Position numbers and translations under genes: made by a program. The notes under the pieces were generated by a model that was not told where the DNA came from, did no database searches, and worked only from the letters and a program-made list of their open reading frames with translations. Shown piece after piece: positions 46,046 to 54,970 of a DNA stretch of 64,000 bases. How positions within the stretch are numbered: the first letter of the stretch is position 1; each line of letters opens with the position of its first letter. The DNA lies in contig NZ_CP047029.1 of NCBI RefSeq assembly GCF_009796805.1, positions 1,994,501-2,058,500 on the forward strand, in the 5' to 3' direction. Origin of the DNA: Algibacter sp. L1A34. Its GTDB lineage: Bacteria; Bacteroidota; Bacteroidia; Flavobacteriales; Flavobacteriaceae.

Positions 46046-47326
46046 TTAATCTTCTTTTTTAGTTTTTACTTTAACAATTACAGGTTTCATTATAATTCGC
46101 AAAGTACTATCGTTGTTAAAATAACTAATCATCCAATTCATGAAAATAAGGAGCTTGTTTTTTATACTTAAAATAAGCATTAAGTGGATAAACATCCATG
46201 TAAACCAAGCCAAACGTCCTTGAAAACTGAATTTAGGCAAATCTACCACAGCCTTCCGTTTTCCAATAGTTGCCATGGAGCCTTTATCTATGTATTCATA
46301 ATCTTTTACAGGTTTGTTTTTAATTATTTTCTTCAAGTTTTCGGCTAAAAGTGAAGCTTGTTGCAAGGCTACACTAGCAACTTGTGCATGCCCTTTAGGG
46401 TGTTTTGGTGTTTCCATATACGAAATGTCACCTAAAGCATAAACATGTTTTAAACCCACTACCTCATTTTGCCGATTAACAATAAGGCGGTTACCACGCG
46501 TTATGCAGCTTTCAGGGAAACCTTTAATAACGTTTCCTGTTACACCGGCTGCCCAAATTACGTTTTTCGAGTTTATTTTTTCACCCGTATTTAATGTTAC
46601 AATAGTACCGTCGTAATCTTTTACAAAGGTATTTGTAACTACAGAAACACCTAATTCTTCCAAGTATTTTTGCGACATTTTTTGTGAGCCTTTACTCATT
46701 GGGCTTAGTGTATGTGGACTGCCTTCTAGTAAATAGATGGTAAGTTTCGAGAAATCCTTATCGGGATAATCTTTAGGTAAAATGTTTTCTTTCATCTCGG
46801 CCAAAGCACCTGCTAATTCTACTCCAGTTGGGCCGCCACCAACAATTACAAAATTTAATAAAGTTTGTAATTTGTCTGGATCTGTAGTGTTTAAAGCATT
46901 TTCAAAAGTTTGTAAAATTCTATTTCTAAGCTGTATCGCTTCAGGAATAGTTTTCATGGGGTAAGCAAAATCTTGTAGATTCTTATTGCCAAAATAGTTT
47001 GTGGTACAACCAATAGCAATTACTAAATGGTTGTAATCAAAGTTTCCGATAGGTGTAGCAACAAATTGTTTGTCGAAATTAATTTCAGAAACTTCGGTAA
47101 TTCTTATTTTAACGTTTTTAGCCTTTTGAAAAACTTTTCGCAACGGAAAAGAAATACTAGCGGGCTCCAGACGTGCAGTTGCCACCTGATACATTAATGG
47201 CTGAAATTGGTGGTAATTTTGTTTATCAATTAAATAAACCTCGTAGTTTGGATGGTTAATCAAGTCTTGAGCAAGACGTAATCCAGCAAAACCGGCACCA
47301 ACAATTACAACTTTTTCTGTTTTCAT
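46046..47326 (-). CDS. ndh: Type II NADH dehydrogenase (NDH-2-like FAD oxidoreductase)
   Basis: Non-proton-pumping NADH:quinone oxidoreductase on the inner membrane. The 426 residues have the FAD motif IVGAGFAGLRLAQ near the start, the NADH motif IVGGGPTGVELAGALAEM in the middle, and YALGDISYM. A hydrophobic C-terminal stretch (FTWMFIHLMLILSIKNKLLIF interrupted by charges) would anchor it to the membrane. It stands alone between the DUF805 gene and the trp-operon tail. Confidence 0.92.
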   Translation of the reverse strand: MKTEKVVIVGAGFAGLRLAQDLINHPNYEVYLIDKQNYHQFQPLMYQVATARLEPASISFPLRKVFQKAKNVKIRITEVSEINFDKQFVATPIGNFDYNHLVIAIGCTTNYFGNKNLQDFAYPMKTIPEAIQLRNRILQTFENALNTTDPDKLQTLLNFVIVGGGPTGVELAGALAEMKENILPKDYPDKDFSKLTIYLLEGSPHTLSPMSKGSQKMSQKYLEELGVSVVTNTFVKDYDGTIVTLNTGEKINSKNVIWAAGVTGNVIKGFPESCITRGNRLIVNRQNEVVGLKHVYALGDISYMETPKHPKGHAQVASVALQQASLLAENLKKIIKNKPVKDYEYIDKGSMATIGKRKAVVDLPKFSFQGRLAWFTWMFIHLMLILSIKNKLLIFMNWMISYFNNDSTLRIIMKPVIVKVKTKKED

Positions 47327-47406
47327 ATTATCTTATTTTTAGGCAAGAATAAATTTTTATTAATTTATAATATTAGCACGTGCTTATCTAGTTGTTTGGT
47401 TAGAAC

Positions 47407-47631
47407 TTAGTTTGTTTTTGTTTGAAATATTTTTATAATAACAATGCGTAATAAAAGTACAAAAGGAAAACCATGTAACAAAACATCAAACCAGTCCTTA
47501 AATTGCATTCCAGTTGCTCCACCAGATATCCATTTAAGTTTGCCGATAATATGAGGTTCTGGAAAAAAGGGGGCCAAACCTAGCGTTAAGCAAAGTAAGC
47601 AAATAAGTTTCCAGTCGTTAAGCAGTTTCAT
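47407..47631 (-). CDS. Small two-helix membrane protein
   Basis: A 74-residue protein with two membrane helices (about 7-23 and 49-67) joined by a loop with EPHIIGKLKWISGGATGM. Similar flavobacterial proteins are, as I recall, sometimes labelled RND transporter, but this is far too short for that family and no transport motif is visible. It starts one base after the trpA stop and is probably the last gene of the trp transcript. Confidence 0.7.
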   Translation of the reverse strand: MKLLNDWKLICLLCLTLGLAPFFPEPHIIGKLKWISGGATGMQFKDWFDVLLHGFPFVLLLRIVIIKIFQTKTN

Positions 47632-47632
47632 G

Positions 47633-48397
47633 TTAGCTAAGTATAGATTTTACAAATGCATCTGTTTTGTTTATTCCGCTATTTGTAATATGTTTTATAA
47701 AAGCACTACCAATAATGGCACCTTTCGCATATTCTGTAGCTTGAGTAAAAGTTTCATTATCCGAAATTCCAAACCCAATAACCTGTGGGTTTTTTAAATT
47801 CATATCGGCAATACGTTTAAAATAGCTTGTTTGCTCGTCTCCAAAACCAGAATTACTTCCTGTAACACTAGCGCTACTTACCATGTAGATAAACCCATTC
47901 GAGATAGAATCTATAAAATTAATACGCTCCACCGATGTTTGTGGTGTAATTAGAAACACGTTTATTAATCCGTATTTTTCAAAAATAGTTTGATATTCCT
48001 CATGATAAACATCCACTGGTAAATCTGGAATTATCAAACCATCAACACCAATTTCTTGACATTTTTTACAGAATGCCTCCACACCATATTGTAGCATGGG
48101 GTTGAAATATCCCATAATTATTAACGGAATAGAAACGGTTTTTCTAACATTTTTTAATTGATCAAAAAGCACTTCAGTCGTCATGCCATTCTGTAAAGCC
48201 TTAGTTGAACTTGCTTGAATAGTAGGGCCATCGGCTAGCGGATCACTAAATGGAAGTCCAATTTCTATCATATCTACCCCGTTTTTTTCTAAATCTTCAA
48301 TAATAGAAACGGTATCTGTTAAACTTGGGTAACCAGCTGTAAAATAGATCGATAATAACTTTTTATCTTCTTGTAATTTTTGGTTTATTCTATTCAT
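47633..48397 (-). CDS. trpA: Tryptophan synthase alpha subunit
   Basis: Releases indole from indole-3-glycerol phosphate for the beta subunit. The 254 residues have the catalytic MIEIGLPFSDPLADGP (Glu and Asp), FLITPQTSVERI and GFGISDNETF. The ATG at 48397 is chosen as the family start; a longer frame to 48487 runs into the dispersed repeat and is rejected. It is separated from trpF-trpB by 180 bases that contain repeat copy B. Confidence 0.96.
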   Translation of the reverse strand: MNRINQKLQEDKKLLSIYFTAGYPSLTDTVSIIEDLEKNGVDMIEIGLPFSDPLADGPTIQASSTKALQNGMTTEVLFDQLKNVRKTVSIPLIIMGYFNPMLQYGVEAFCKKCQEIGVDGLIIPDLPVDVYHEEYQTIFEKYGLINVFLITPQTSVERINFIDSISNGFIYMVSSASVTGSNSGFGDEQTSYFKRIADMNLKNPQVIGFGISDNETFTQATEYAKGAIIGSAFIKHITNSGINKTDAFVKSILS

Positions 48398-48477
48398 AAT
48401 AAGAATATTTTTTTCATTCCCTCGAGTAAATCCTATTTTACTACGATTGAATATGTTTTTGCTTTTTTTGTTTTTTT

Positions 48478-48561
48478 GCGTTACCACAAGGGTTGGGCTT
48501 TCACTACTCGCTCCTTCCTAAAAAGTCGGGGAGCTCAAACATGCCGTTCAATCCCTAACGC
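48478..48561 (+). repeat. Dispersed hairpin element, copy B
   Basis: GCGTTACCACAAGGG, TTGGGCTTTCACTACTC, a central hairpin closed by GCTCC and GGAGC, then CCGTTCAATCCCTAACGC. The ends match the other copies while the hairpin differs. It lies within the trp operon between trpF-trpB and trpA, in the antisense orientation to the operon. Confidence 0.9.
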
Positions 48562-48577
48562 GGTATTCCCTGTTATT

Positions 48578-50404
48578 TTATATTTTAAAATATTCAATAT
48601 AATTCTGTAAATCTTTATCACCACGACCAGAAAGACTCACCACAACCACATCGTCTGGTTTAAAGGTTCTTTCTTCAAAAATAGCTAAAGCATGCGAGCT
48701 TTCAATGGCAGGAATAATACCTTCCAGTTTACATAAATCTAAACCAGCATTCATAGCTTGGTCGTCGGTAATCGACATAAATTCTGCACGCCCTGTTTTG
48801 CATAAGTGCGCATGCATAGGTCCAACGCCAGGATAATCCAGCCCAGCCGAAATAGAGTAGGGCTCTGTGATTTGTCCGTCTTTGGTTTGCATCAGCAATG
48901 TTTTACAACCGTGAATAACACCTTCGTGTCCTAAAACCGAAGTGGCAGCACTTTCACCAGAATCTACTCCTAAACCAGCAGCTTCTACCGAAATAATTTT
49001 TACATCAGGTTCGTGTAGATAGTGGTAATATGTTCCTGCGGCATTGCTTCCTCCACCAATACAGGCTACAACATAATCGGGGTTTTCACGACCAATTTGT
49101 TCTTTTAATTGCCATTTTATTTCTTCAGAAATTATCGATTGGAATCTCGTAACCATATCAGGATAAGGATGCGGGCCAATAGCCGAGCCAATAATGTAAT
49201 GTGTGTTTACAGGATTGTTAATCCAATCACGAATGGCTTCGTTTGTAGCATCTTTTAGCGTACGGCTTCCTGAAAGCGCAGGTACTACAGTAGCTCCTAA
49301 CATTTTCATTCTCGCTACGTTTGGAGCTTGGCGTGCAATATCGATTTCGCCCATGTAAACAATACATTCTAAACCCATTAATGCACAAACGGTAGCTGTA
49401 GCAACACCATGTTGCCCTGCACCTGTTTCTGCTATAATTCGAGTTTTTCCAAGGCGTTTAGCCATAAGGATTTGCCCGATAGTATTGTTGATTTTATGAG
49501 CGCCAGTGTGGTTTAAATCTTCACGCTTTAAATATATTTTTGTGTTATATTTTTCTGAAAGGCGTTTTGCAAAATACAGAGGCGATGGACGGCCAACATA
49601 ATCTTTTAAAAGTTGATCGAACTCTTTTTTAAAGTCCGGCTCCGCCATTATTTTTAAATAGTTTTGGCGTAATTCTTCCACATTTGGGTAAAGCATTTCT
49701 GGGATGAAAGCGCCACCAAATTCACCGTAATAGCCTTTTTCGTTTACGTTATAATTCATAACCTGTTCTTTTTTATGGTATAAAATTGTGCTAAGGTTTG
49801 TTTTAAATTCTTGTAATAATGTTATGTTTTTTAATCCGGGTTCTATTTCAAATTTACTGTTTACATCTAATGCGTAGCAGTATTTTGAAGCTTTACTATT
49901 CCGGAATTTTTTAATATCTTCTGTTTGATCAACACCAATGCCTCCACTTAAAAAGAATGGTTTTGTTGATGGGTATTGGTTTAAAACATTCCAATTGAAG
50001 GTATAGCCATTTCCGCCTGGGTGTTTTCCTTTGGTATCAAATAAAAAGTAATCGCAGACATTTTCGTAGGGTTTTAATACTTCGAAATTGAATTCGTTTT
50101 TAATAGAGAATACTTTAATGATCTCGAGTACTTCGCCTTTTAAAGTAGCACAATATTCTGGAGATTCTTCACCGTGTAATTGAACAGTTTGTAAGTCGAA
50201 TGTTTTTATTTTTTCAATAACAACTTGCAAGTCTTCATTAACAAAAACACCTGTCTTTTTTATGGTGCTAGATATTTTTGGAATGGATGTATTGAAATTT
50301 CTAGACGATTTACCGTAGAATATAAAACCTAAATAGTCTGGCTGTAAAGCTGCGACCTCGGTCATATTATCTTGATATTTCATTCCGCAAACTTTCAGTT
50401 TCAT
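48578..50404 (-). CDS. trpFB: Phosphoribosylanthranilate isomerase - tryptophan synthase beta fusion
   Basis: One 608-residue frame covers two enzymes. Residues 1 to about 205 are Trp[33 protein letters not shown] and [11 protein letters not shown]. After a link of about ten residues ([11 protein letters not shown]), TrpB begins at [18 protein letters not shown] and is complete: the PLP lysine is in HTGAHKINN and the phosphate loop is GGGSNAAG. No stop separates them. The internal ATG at 49759 could also start a separate 393-residue TrpB. The first ATG of TrpF is at 50404; a TTG at 50413 is not favoured. Two pathway steps would thus be joined. Confidence 0.92.
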   Translation of the reverse strand: MKLKVCGMKYQDNMTEVAALQPDYLGFIFYGKSSRNFNTSIPKISSTIKKTGVFVNEDLQVVIEKIKTFDLQTVQLHGEESPEYCATLKGEVLEIIKVFSIKNEFNFEVLKPYENVCDYFLFDTKGKHPGGNGYTFNWNVLNQYPSTKPFFLSGGIGVDQTEDIKKFRNSKASKYCYALDVNSKFEIEPGLKNITLLQEFKTNLSTILYHKKEQVMNYNVNEKGYYGEFGGAFIPEMLYPNVEELRQNYLKIMAEPDFKKEFDQLLKDYVGRPSPLYFAKRLSEKYNTKIYLKREDLNHTGAHKINNTIGQILMAKRLGKTRIIAETGAGQHGVATATVCALMGLECIVYMGEIDIARQAPNVARMKMLGATVVPALSGSRTLKDATNEAIRDWINNPVNTHYIIGSAIGPHPYPDMVTRFQSIISEEIKWQLKEQIGRENPDYVVACIGGGSNAAGTYYHYLHEPDVKIISVEAAGLGVDSGESAATSVLGHEGVIHGCKTLLMQTKDGQITEPYSISAGLDYPGVGPMHAHLCKTGRAEFMSITDDQAMNAGLDLCKLEGIIPAIESSHALAIFEERTFKPDDVVVVSLSGRGDKDLQNYIEYFKI

Positions 50405-50446
50405 GATGCTCAATTTATGTGGTTTTAAAATAAATTTAGTGAAATT

Positions 50447-51232
50447 TTATTTATTCAATTGGTTAATAAATTCAGTAGCACTTGCACCAGGATTATCGGT
50501 TTTCATAAAGTTTTCACCTATTAAAAATCCTTGATATCCAAAAGGTTTAAGCTCTTTAATGGCTTCAATGTTACTAATGCCACTTTCGGAGACTTTTACA
50601 AAATCGTTTGGTATTTGTGTGCTTAATAATTTACTAGTTTCTAAACTTACTTCGAAGGTTTTTAAATTTCTATTATTCACACCAAGCATATCTAAGCTTG
50701 GCATAATAGATTTTTGCAATTCGGCCTCGTTATGCACTTCTAAAAGAACATCGAGGTTTAAGCTTTTTGCAAATTCCGAATATTGTTTAATTTCTTCTCG
50801 GGTTAAAACAGCAGCGATAAGTAAAATTACATCGGCGCCATAAGCTTTGGCTTCCAATATTTGATAAGTGTCTATGATGAACTCTTTACGTAGAAGCGGT
50901 AAATTACAACTTGCACGAGCAGTTAATAAATCGTCTAAACTTCCGCCAAAATATTTTCCATCGGTTAAAACGGACATGCCACAAACACCTGCATTTTCGT
51001 AACCCGAAGCCACATCTTGAACATTGAGAGTGTTGTTAATTACAGATTTTGAAGGTGAACGTCTTTTGTGTTCAGCGATAATACCAGTTTTGCTATTTCG
51101 TAAGTTATTGGCTAAAGAAACCGTTGCGCGTTCAAATAAAACAGATTGCTCCAATTGCGAAACGGGAATAAGTTGCTTTCTTAAGGCGACTTCATTTCTT
51201 TTATCGATTACTATTTTGTCTAAAATATTCAT
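50447..51232 (-). CDS. trpC: Indole-3-glycerol phosphate synthase
   Basis: Closes the indole ring. The 261-residue barrel has IIAEHKRRSPSKSVIN with the substrate lysine, LPLLRKEFIIDTYQI with the catalytic Lys-Glu, and LLEVHNEAEL, LGVNNRNL and SESGI. It stands separately from trpF, unlike the TrpC-TrpF fusion of enteric bacteria; here TrpF is joined to TrpB instead. Spacing to trpD is 15 bases. Confidence 0.97.
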   Translation of the reverse strand: MNILDKIVIDKRNEVALRKQLIPVSQLEQSVLFERATVSLANNLRNSKTGIIAEHKRRSPSKSVINNTLNVQDVASGYENAGVCGMSVLTDGKYFGGSLDDLLTARASCNLPLLRKEFIIDTYQILEAKAYGADVILLIAAVLTREEIKQYSEFAKSLNLDVLLEVHNEAELQKSIMPSLDMLGVNNRNLKTFEVSLETSKLLSTQIPNDFVKVSESGISNIEAIKELKPFGYQGFLIGENFMKTDNPGASATEFINQLNK

Positions 51233-51247
51233 TTTCAGTATACTGTT

Positions 51248-52240
51248 TTACTTGCTTAATGCTACTAATTTATCTAAACTCATTTTTGCTTTTCCTGAAA
51301 ACAGAGATTCTTTTGCTATTTGAAAACCTTCTTGATGTGAAATTTGTTTTGAAGTGGCAATGGCTAATCCTGCATTGGCACAAACAACATTGTTTTGAGC
51401 TTCTGTTCCTTTTCCACTAATAATTTCGACAAATATATTTGCTGCATCTTTTATGGTATCTCCACCAAAAATAGCGTTTTGTTTAATTTTTGAAACGCCT
51501 AAATCTTCAGGTGAAAAAAGTTTTTCGGTATGATTAGAAATAATTTTTGCTTTTCCTGTTAATGAAATTTCATCGTAGCCATCTAAAGCATAAACGATAT
51601 TATAATTGTGTTCTGTATTTTGAAATAAGAAACTATAAAGCCTTAAAACTTCTAAATTAAAAACCCCTAGAACATGGTTTTTTGGAAAGGACGGATTAAC
51701 CAAAGGCCCTAACATATTGAAAAAAGTTTTAACACCTAGTTCTTTTCGAATAGGAGCAACGTTTTTCATTGCTGGGTGAAACAATGGTGCGTGTAAAATA
51801 CATATTCCTGCTTGGTCTAAAGCGCGTTTTAAAAAATCTTCATTATTAGAAAATTTCACACCTAAATGTTCCATAACATTCGATGAGCCAGAAGTTGATG
51901 ATACACCGTAATTTCCATGTTTAGAAACATGAACACCAGCACCTGCGGTTATAAAAGCCGATAGGGTAGAAATGTTGAAGGTGTTTTTACCGTCTCCGCC
52001 AGTTCCTACAATATCGATAGCATTAAAATCGGTAAGATTTATAGGTAAGCACAGTTCTAGAAGCGCGTCTCTAAAGCCTTTTAGCTCTTCTATAGTAATA
52101 CTGCGCATCATGAAAACCGATAAAAAACAGGTTATTTGGCTAGGATTATACATATCGTTTGATATGTTTACCAAGACTTGTTTTGCCTCTTCGGTTGAAA
52201 GTGTTTCGTGGTTTATTAGTCTGTTTAATAAATGTTTCAT
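51248..52240 (-). CDS. trpD: Anthranilate phosphoribosyltransferase
   Basis: Transfers phosphoribose from PRPP to anthranilate. The 330 residues include the PRPP-binding DIVGTGGDGKNTFNIST, the HGNYGVSSTSGSSNVMEHLG segment and the metal-binding LDGYDEIS. It is unfused to trpG. It lies in the order E-G-D-C-FB-A, about 100 bases after trpG. Confidence 0.97.
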   Translation of the reverse strand: MKHLLNRLINHETLSTEEAKQVLVNISNDMYNPSQITCFLSVFMMRSITIEELKGFRDALLELCLPINLTDFNAIDIVGTGGDGKNTFNISTLSAFITAGAGVHVSKHGNYGVSSTSGSSNVMEHLGVKFSNNEDFLKRALDQAGICILHAPLFHPAMKNVAPIRKELGVKTFFNMLGPLVNPSFPKNHVLGVFNLEVLRLYSFLFQNTEHNYNIVYALDGYDEISLTGKAKIISNHTEKLFSPEDLGVSKIKQNAIFGGDTIKDAANIFVEIISGKGTEAQNNVVCANAGLAIATSKQISHQEGFQIAKESLFSGKAKMSLDKLVALSK

Positions 52241-52341
52241 TTCTTTTTTATTTCCGTAAAGCGAGAATTGTTGTTGGTTATTTTGTTTTCATTGGAGTAA
52301 GCACTGTTTTACTGAGATTGAAAACTGAATACTGTTTTTTT

Positions 52342-52905
52342 TTAATTCTCAATCCAATTTTTTAAAATTGCTTTTCCGTTTGGAGTTAATACCGATTCTG
52401 GGTGATATTGTACGCCACGAACATCGTATGTTTTATGGCGAAGAGACATGATTTGTCCGTTAATATCTACCGATGTTGCTTCTAAACTTTCTGGTAAATT
52501 CGGGTTTACTACCCATGAGTGATAGCGCCCGACTTCTATGTTTTTATCTAAGCCTTTAAAAAGGATTTCATCGTCTACGGTTATGGTAACGTTTGTTGCT
52601 ACACCATGATAAACTTCATCTAGGTTTATTAATGAGCCTCCGAAAACTTCACCTATGGCTTGTTGGCCTAAGCATACGCCAAGAATACTTTTTGTTGGAG
52701 CATATCTTTCTATAATGGCTTTTAGTAATCCTGCTTCGTCTGGAATTCCTGGGCCTGGAGATAATACTATTTTATGGTATGGTTCAACATCGTCAAGGGT
52801 AAGTTTGTCGTTTCGGACTACGGTAACATCGCAATTTAAATCTTCTAGGTAATGAACTAGATTGTATGTAAAACTGTCGTAATTGTCTATGACTAGTACT
52901 TTCAT
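52342..52905 (-). CDS. trpG: Anthranilate synthase component II (glutamine amidotransferase)
   Basis: Supplies ammonia from glutamine to TrpE. The 187-residue class I amidotransferase has the nucleophile cysteine in LGVCLGQQAIGEVFGG and the His-Glu pair in VQYHPES. DNYDSFTYNLVHYL is the N-terminal signature. In many bacteria the same protein serves p-aminobenzoate synthesis; which applies here is not visible. The 200 bases between trpE and trpG contain repeat copy C. Confidence 0.96.
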   Translation of the reverse strand: MKVLVIDNYDSFTYNLVHYLEDLNCDVTVVRNDKLTLDDVEPYHKIVLSPGPGIPDEAGLLKAIIERYAPTKSILGVCLGQQAIGEVFGGSLINLDEVYHGVATNVTITVDDEILFKGLDKNIEVGRYHSWVVNPNLPESLEATSVDINGQIMSLRHKTYDVRGVQYHPESVLTPNGKAILKNWIEN

Positions 52906-52997
52906 AAGTTTATTTTTTTTCAGATGAATCTGAATTTTATTTATTTTGTTATTCGAGTAGGTGTTGCTTTACTGCTACTTTTTCCGTGGATTGCTCC

Positions 52998-53099
52998 GCG
53001 TTAGGGATTGAGGCTTTGTTGAAGCTCTTTTTGTGTTGTTGCACCTATGCAACACAAAAAAGCGACTGCCGAAAGCCCGACCCTTTTCGGGTAACGCCC
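52998..53099 (-). repeat. Dispersed hairpin element, copy C
   Basis: Read on the minus strand: GGGCGTTACCCGAAAAGGG, TCGGGCTTTCGGCAGTCG, a long central hairpin (TTTTGTGTTG... pairing with CAACACAAAA), then CTCAATCCCTAACGC. It lies between trpE and trpG in the sense orientation of the operon, so it would be part of the trp mRNA. Confidence 0.9.
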
Positions 53100-53106
53100 A
53101 ATTTAT

Positions 53107-54513
53107 TTATATGTCTTCGGCTACTTTTATGGCTTTTGTTAATGCACCGAGTTTATGAAATACTTCTTGCAATTCGTTTTCGGCATTAGATTTTGATACC
53201 ATTCCGGCGCCTGCTTGCCAGTTTAATTTGTAATCTTTACTTAAAAAGGTACGGATCATGATGGCGTGATTAAAATTGCCTTCGAAATCCATGAACCCGA
53301 TTGCGCCACCGTAATAGCCGCGACTTGTTTTTTCGTATTGTTCAATAAGTTGCATAGCACGGTGTTTTGGTGCGCCACTTAATGTTCCTGCAGGAAAAGT
53401 ATCTGCCACAACTTGCATCGTTGAGGTGCTTTTGTGTTTATGGCCTGTTACTTTACTTACTAGGTGAATTACGTGCGAGAAAAACTGCACTTCACGATAG
53501 GTTTCTACTTTTACTTGGCTGCCGTGACGACTTAAATCGTTTCGGGCTAGGTCGACAAGCATAACGTGTTCTGCGTTTTCTTTATCGTCATTTTTTAATT
53601 GTTCGGCAAGAATTTCGTCTTGTTCCTCATCGCCTGTTCGTTTAAATGTTCCTGCAATAGGGTGAATTTCGGCCAGACCATTTGTTACAACAAGTTGGGC
53701 TTCGGGTGAACTACCAAATATTTTAAAATCTCCATAATCGAAATAAAATAGATATGGTGATGGATTTATGCTACGTAAGGCGCGATAAATATTAAAATCG
53801 TCTCCTGTGAATTCTTGTGAAAAACGACGAGAAAGTACGAGTTGAAAAACATCGCCTCGAGCACAATGTTTTTGAGCTAAATCTACTTGAGCTTTAAATT
53901 CGTCATCGGTTAAATTAGATTTTATTTCGCCTTTAGATTTGAAATTATAAGATGCGAAATTTTGCACGTTTATTAGCTGGTCGATGTCGTGTATGTTGTT
54001 TTCGGCATCGTTAAAGCAGTGTGCAAAAATATAAGCTTCGTTTTTATAGTGGTTTATGGCGATAATATTTTTATAAACAGCATAGTAAATATCTGGTATT
54101 ACTACAGAATCGTCTTTTTTGCTAATTTGAACATCCTCGAAATACCGAACAGCATCGTAAGCAGTGTAACCAAATATACCGTTGTTAATGAATTTGAAAT
54201 CTTCGTCGGATTGGGGATCGAAACGTTTTGTGAAATCATGGATTTCGTTCGCTACGTTTATATCTTTTGTTATGTTTAAAGACGTGGTGCTCCCATCGGG
54301 AAAGGTTTGCGAAATAACTTCGTTTTCTACCTTTATAGATGCGATTGGGTTGAAACAGATATACGAGAAGTTTTTGTGATTACGGTGGTAATCACCACTT
54401 TCTAGCAAAATACTGTTTGGGTATTTATCGCGTATTTTATAGTAAACAGATACAGGTGTTATAGTATCTGTTAATATTTTTTTGTGGTGGGTGTATAGAC
54501 TAAATTTTTCCAT
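53107..54513 (-). CDS. trpE: Anthranilate synthase component I
   Basis: First committed enzyme of tryptophan synthesis, turning chorismate into anthranilate with TrpG. The 468 residues have the chorismate-binding C-terminal domain: FQLVLSRRFSQ, PSPYLFYFDYG, EIHPIAGTFKRTGDEEQD, LVDLARNDLSRHGS, DTFPAGTLSGAPKHRAM and ESGxD-like N-terminal feedback region LLESGDYHRN (about 35-44), the site where tryptophan inhibits other TrpE proteins. It is the first structural gene after the leader and terminator at 54561-54690. Confidence 0.95.
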   Translation of the reverse strand: MEKFSLYTHHKKILTDTITPVSVYYKIRDKYPNSILLESGDYHRNHKNFSYICFNPIASIKVENEVISQTFPDGSTTSLNITKDINVANEIHDFTKRFDPQSDEDFKFINNGIFGYTAYDAVRYFEDVQISKKDDSVVIPDIYYAVYKNIIAINHYKNEAYIFAHCFNDAENNIHDIDQLINVQNFASYNFKSKGEIKSNLTDDEFKAQVDLAQKHCARGDVFQLVLSRRFSQEFTGDDFNIYRALRSINPSPYLFYFDYGDFKIFGSSPEAQLVVTNGLAEIHPIAGTFKRTGDEEQDEILAEQLKNDDKENAEHVMLVDLARNDLSRHGSQVKVETYREVQFFSHVIHLVSKVTGHKHKSTSTMQVVADTFPAGTLSGAPKHRAMQLIEQYEKTSRGYYGGAIGFMDFEGNFNHAIMIRTFLSKDYKLNWQAGAGMVSKSNAENELQEVFHKLGALTKAIKVAEDI

Positions 54514-54560
54514 TTAATGTTTTTAATATTTCGGCAAACACCGAAAATGTAAACTTTTTT

Positions 54561-54597
54561 AATAAAAAAAAGGCTTGTCGTGAATGACAAGCCTTTT
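54561..54597 (-). terminator. trp attenuator terminator
   Basis: A perfect 12-bp stem (54568-54579 with 54586-54597), core GGCTTGTC, six-base loop, followed on the minus strand by eight T residues. It lies between the leader peptide stop and trpE, 48 bases before the trpE ATG, where a terminator would block the operon unless its formation is prevented. Confidence 0.88.
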
Positions 54598-54642
54598 GGA
54601 TATTTTAAGTTTTAAATATACTTGGGTTTTACTTCACGAATT

Positions 54643-54690
54643 TTAGTTTCGAAAGCTCCACCACCATGTATTATTTAAAAATATGTTCAT
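54643..54690 (-). CDS. trpL: trp leader peptide with three consecutive Trp codons
   Basis: A 15-codon frame from the ATG at 54690 to the TAA at 54645-54643 reads MNIFLNNTWWWSFRN. The three TGG codons are positions 9-11. It begins about 14 bases after the predicted transcription start and lies upstream of a strong terminator and trpE. Three adjacent codons for the rarest amino acid in such a short frame are very unlikely by chance, and the layout is that of ribosome-mediated attenuation: stalling at the Trp codons when charged tRNA-Trp is scarce would favour read-through into trpE. Translation of the peptide is inferred. Confidence 0.85.
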   Translation of the reverse strand: MNIFLNNTWWWSFRN

Positions 54691-54710
54691 TGTTATTGTT
54701 TTAACTGGTT

Positions 54711-54742
54711 CAAATATAAAGATTGAAAAAGTATTATACAAA
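54711..54742 (-). promoter_or_regulatory. Candidate trp operon promoter
   Basis: On the minus strand, TTTG at 54742-54739 and TATATTTG at 54718-54711 are separated by 20 bases, a full match to the Bacteroidota -33/-7 consensus. Transcription would start near 54704, shortly before the leader peptide. Confidence 0.7.
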
Positions 54743-54803
54743 ACTTTGTGCTTTTTTTACGAATAAAGAAGAATTAGGACTAATTTGTTAGGGATTCCTC
54801 TTT

Positions 54804-54836
54804 AAAAAAGACTGCTATAACAAGTACAACAGTCTT
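54804..54836 (-). terminator. Hairpin terminator after the MarR remnant
   Basis: AAGACTG and CAGTCTT (54808-54814, 54830-54836) with a run of T on the minus strand. It stands 18 bases after the stop of the MarR remnant and before the trp promoter, and looks like the leftover terminator of that gene. Confidence 0.6.
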
Positions 54837-54853
54837 GGTTGGTTACTATTGGT

Positions 54854-54970
54854 TTAGGGAAACCTACTTGCTATTAACCGTAATTTGCGTAAAAGTGAAG
54901 TTAATTCAGCTTTTTCGTTGGTGGTTAAGTGAGCCACTAATTTATTTTCTATTATTGCTAGTGTTTTGTT
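54854..54970 (-). pseudogene. C-terminal remnant of a MarR-family regulator
   Basis: An uninterrupted 38-codon stretch on the minus strand ends at the TAA at 54856-54854 and reads, in its core, NKLVAHLTTNEKAELTSLLR. That matches the last two helices of MarR regulators (LT..E..EL..LL.KLR). A stop precedes it and no winged-helix part remains. A TAcaTTTG box (55081-55074) upstream and a terminator downstream look like the original gene ends, so an internal deletion is likely. Neighbouring redox genes are common MarR targets. Confidence 0.6.

Noticed and set aside
48398-48487. A 30-residue N-terminal extension of TrpA
   Set aside because: The extra sequence comes from repeat copy B and matches no TrpA; the ATG at 48397 is the normal start.
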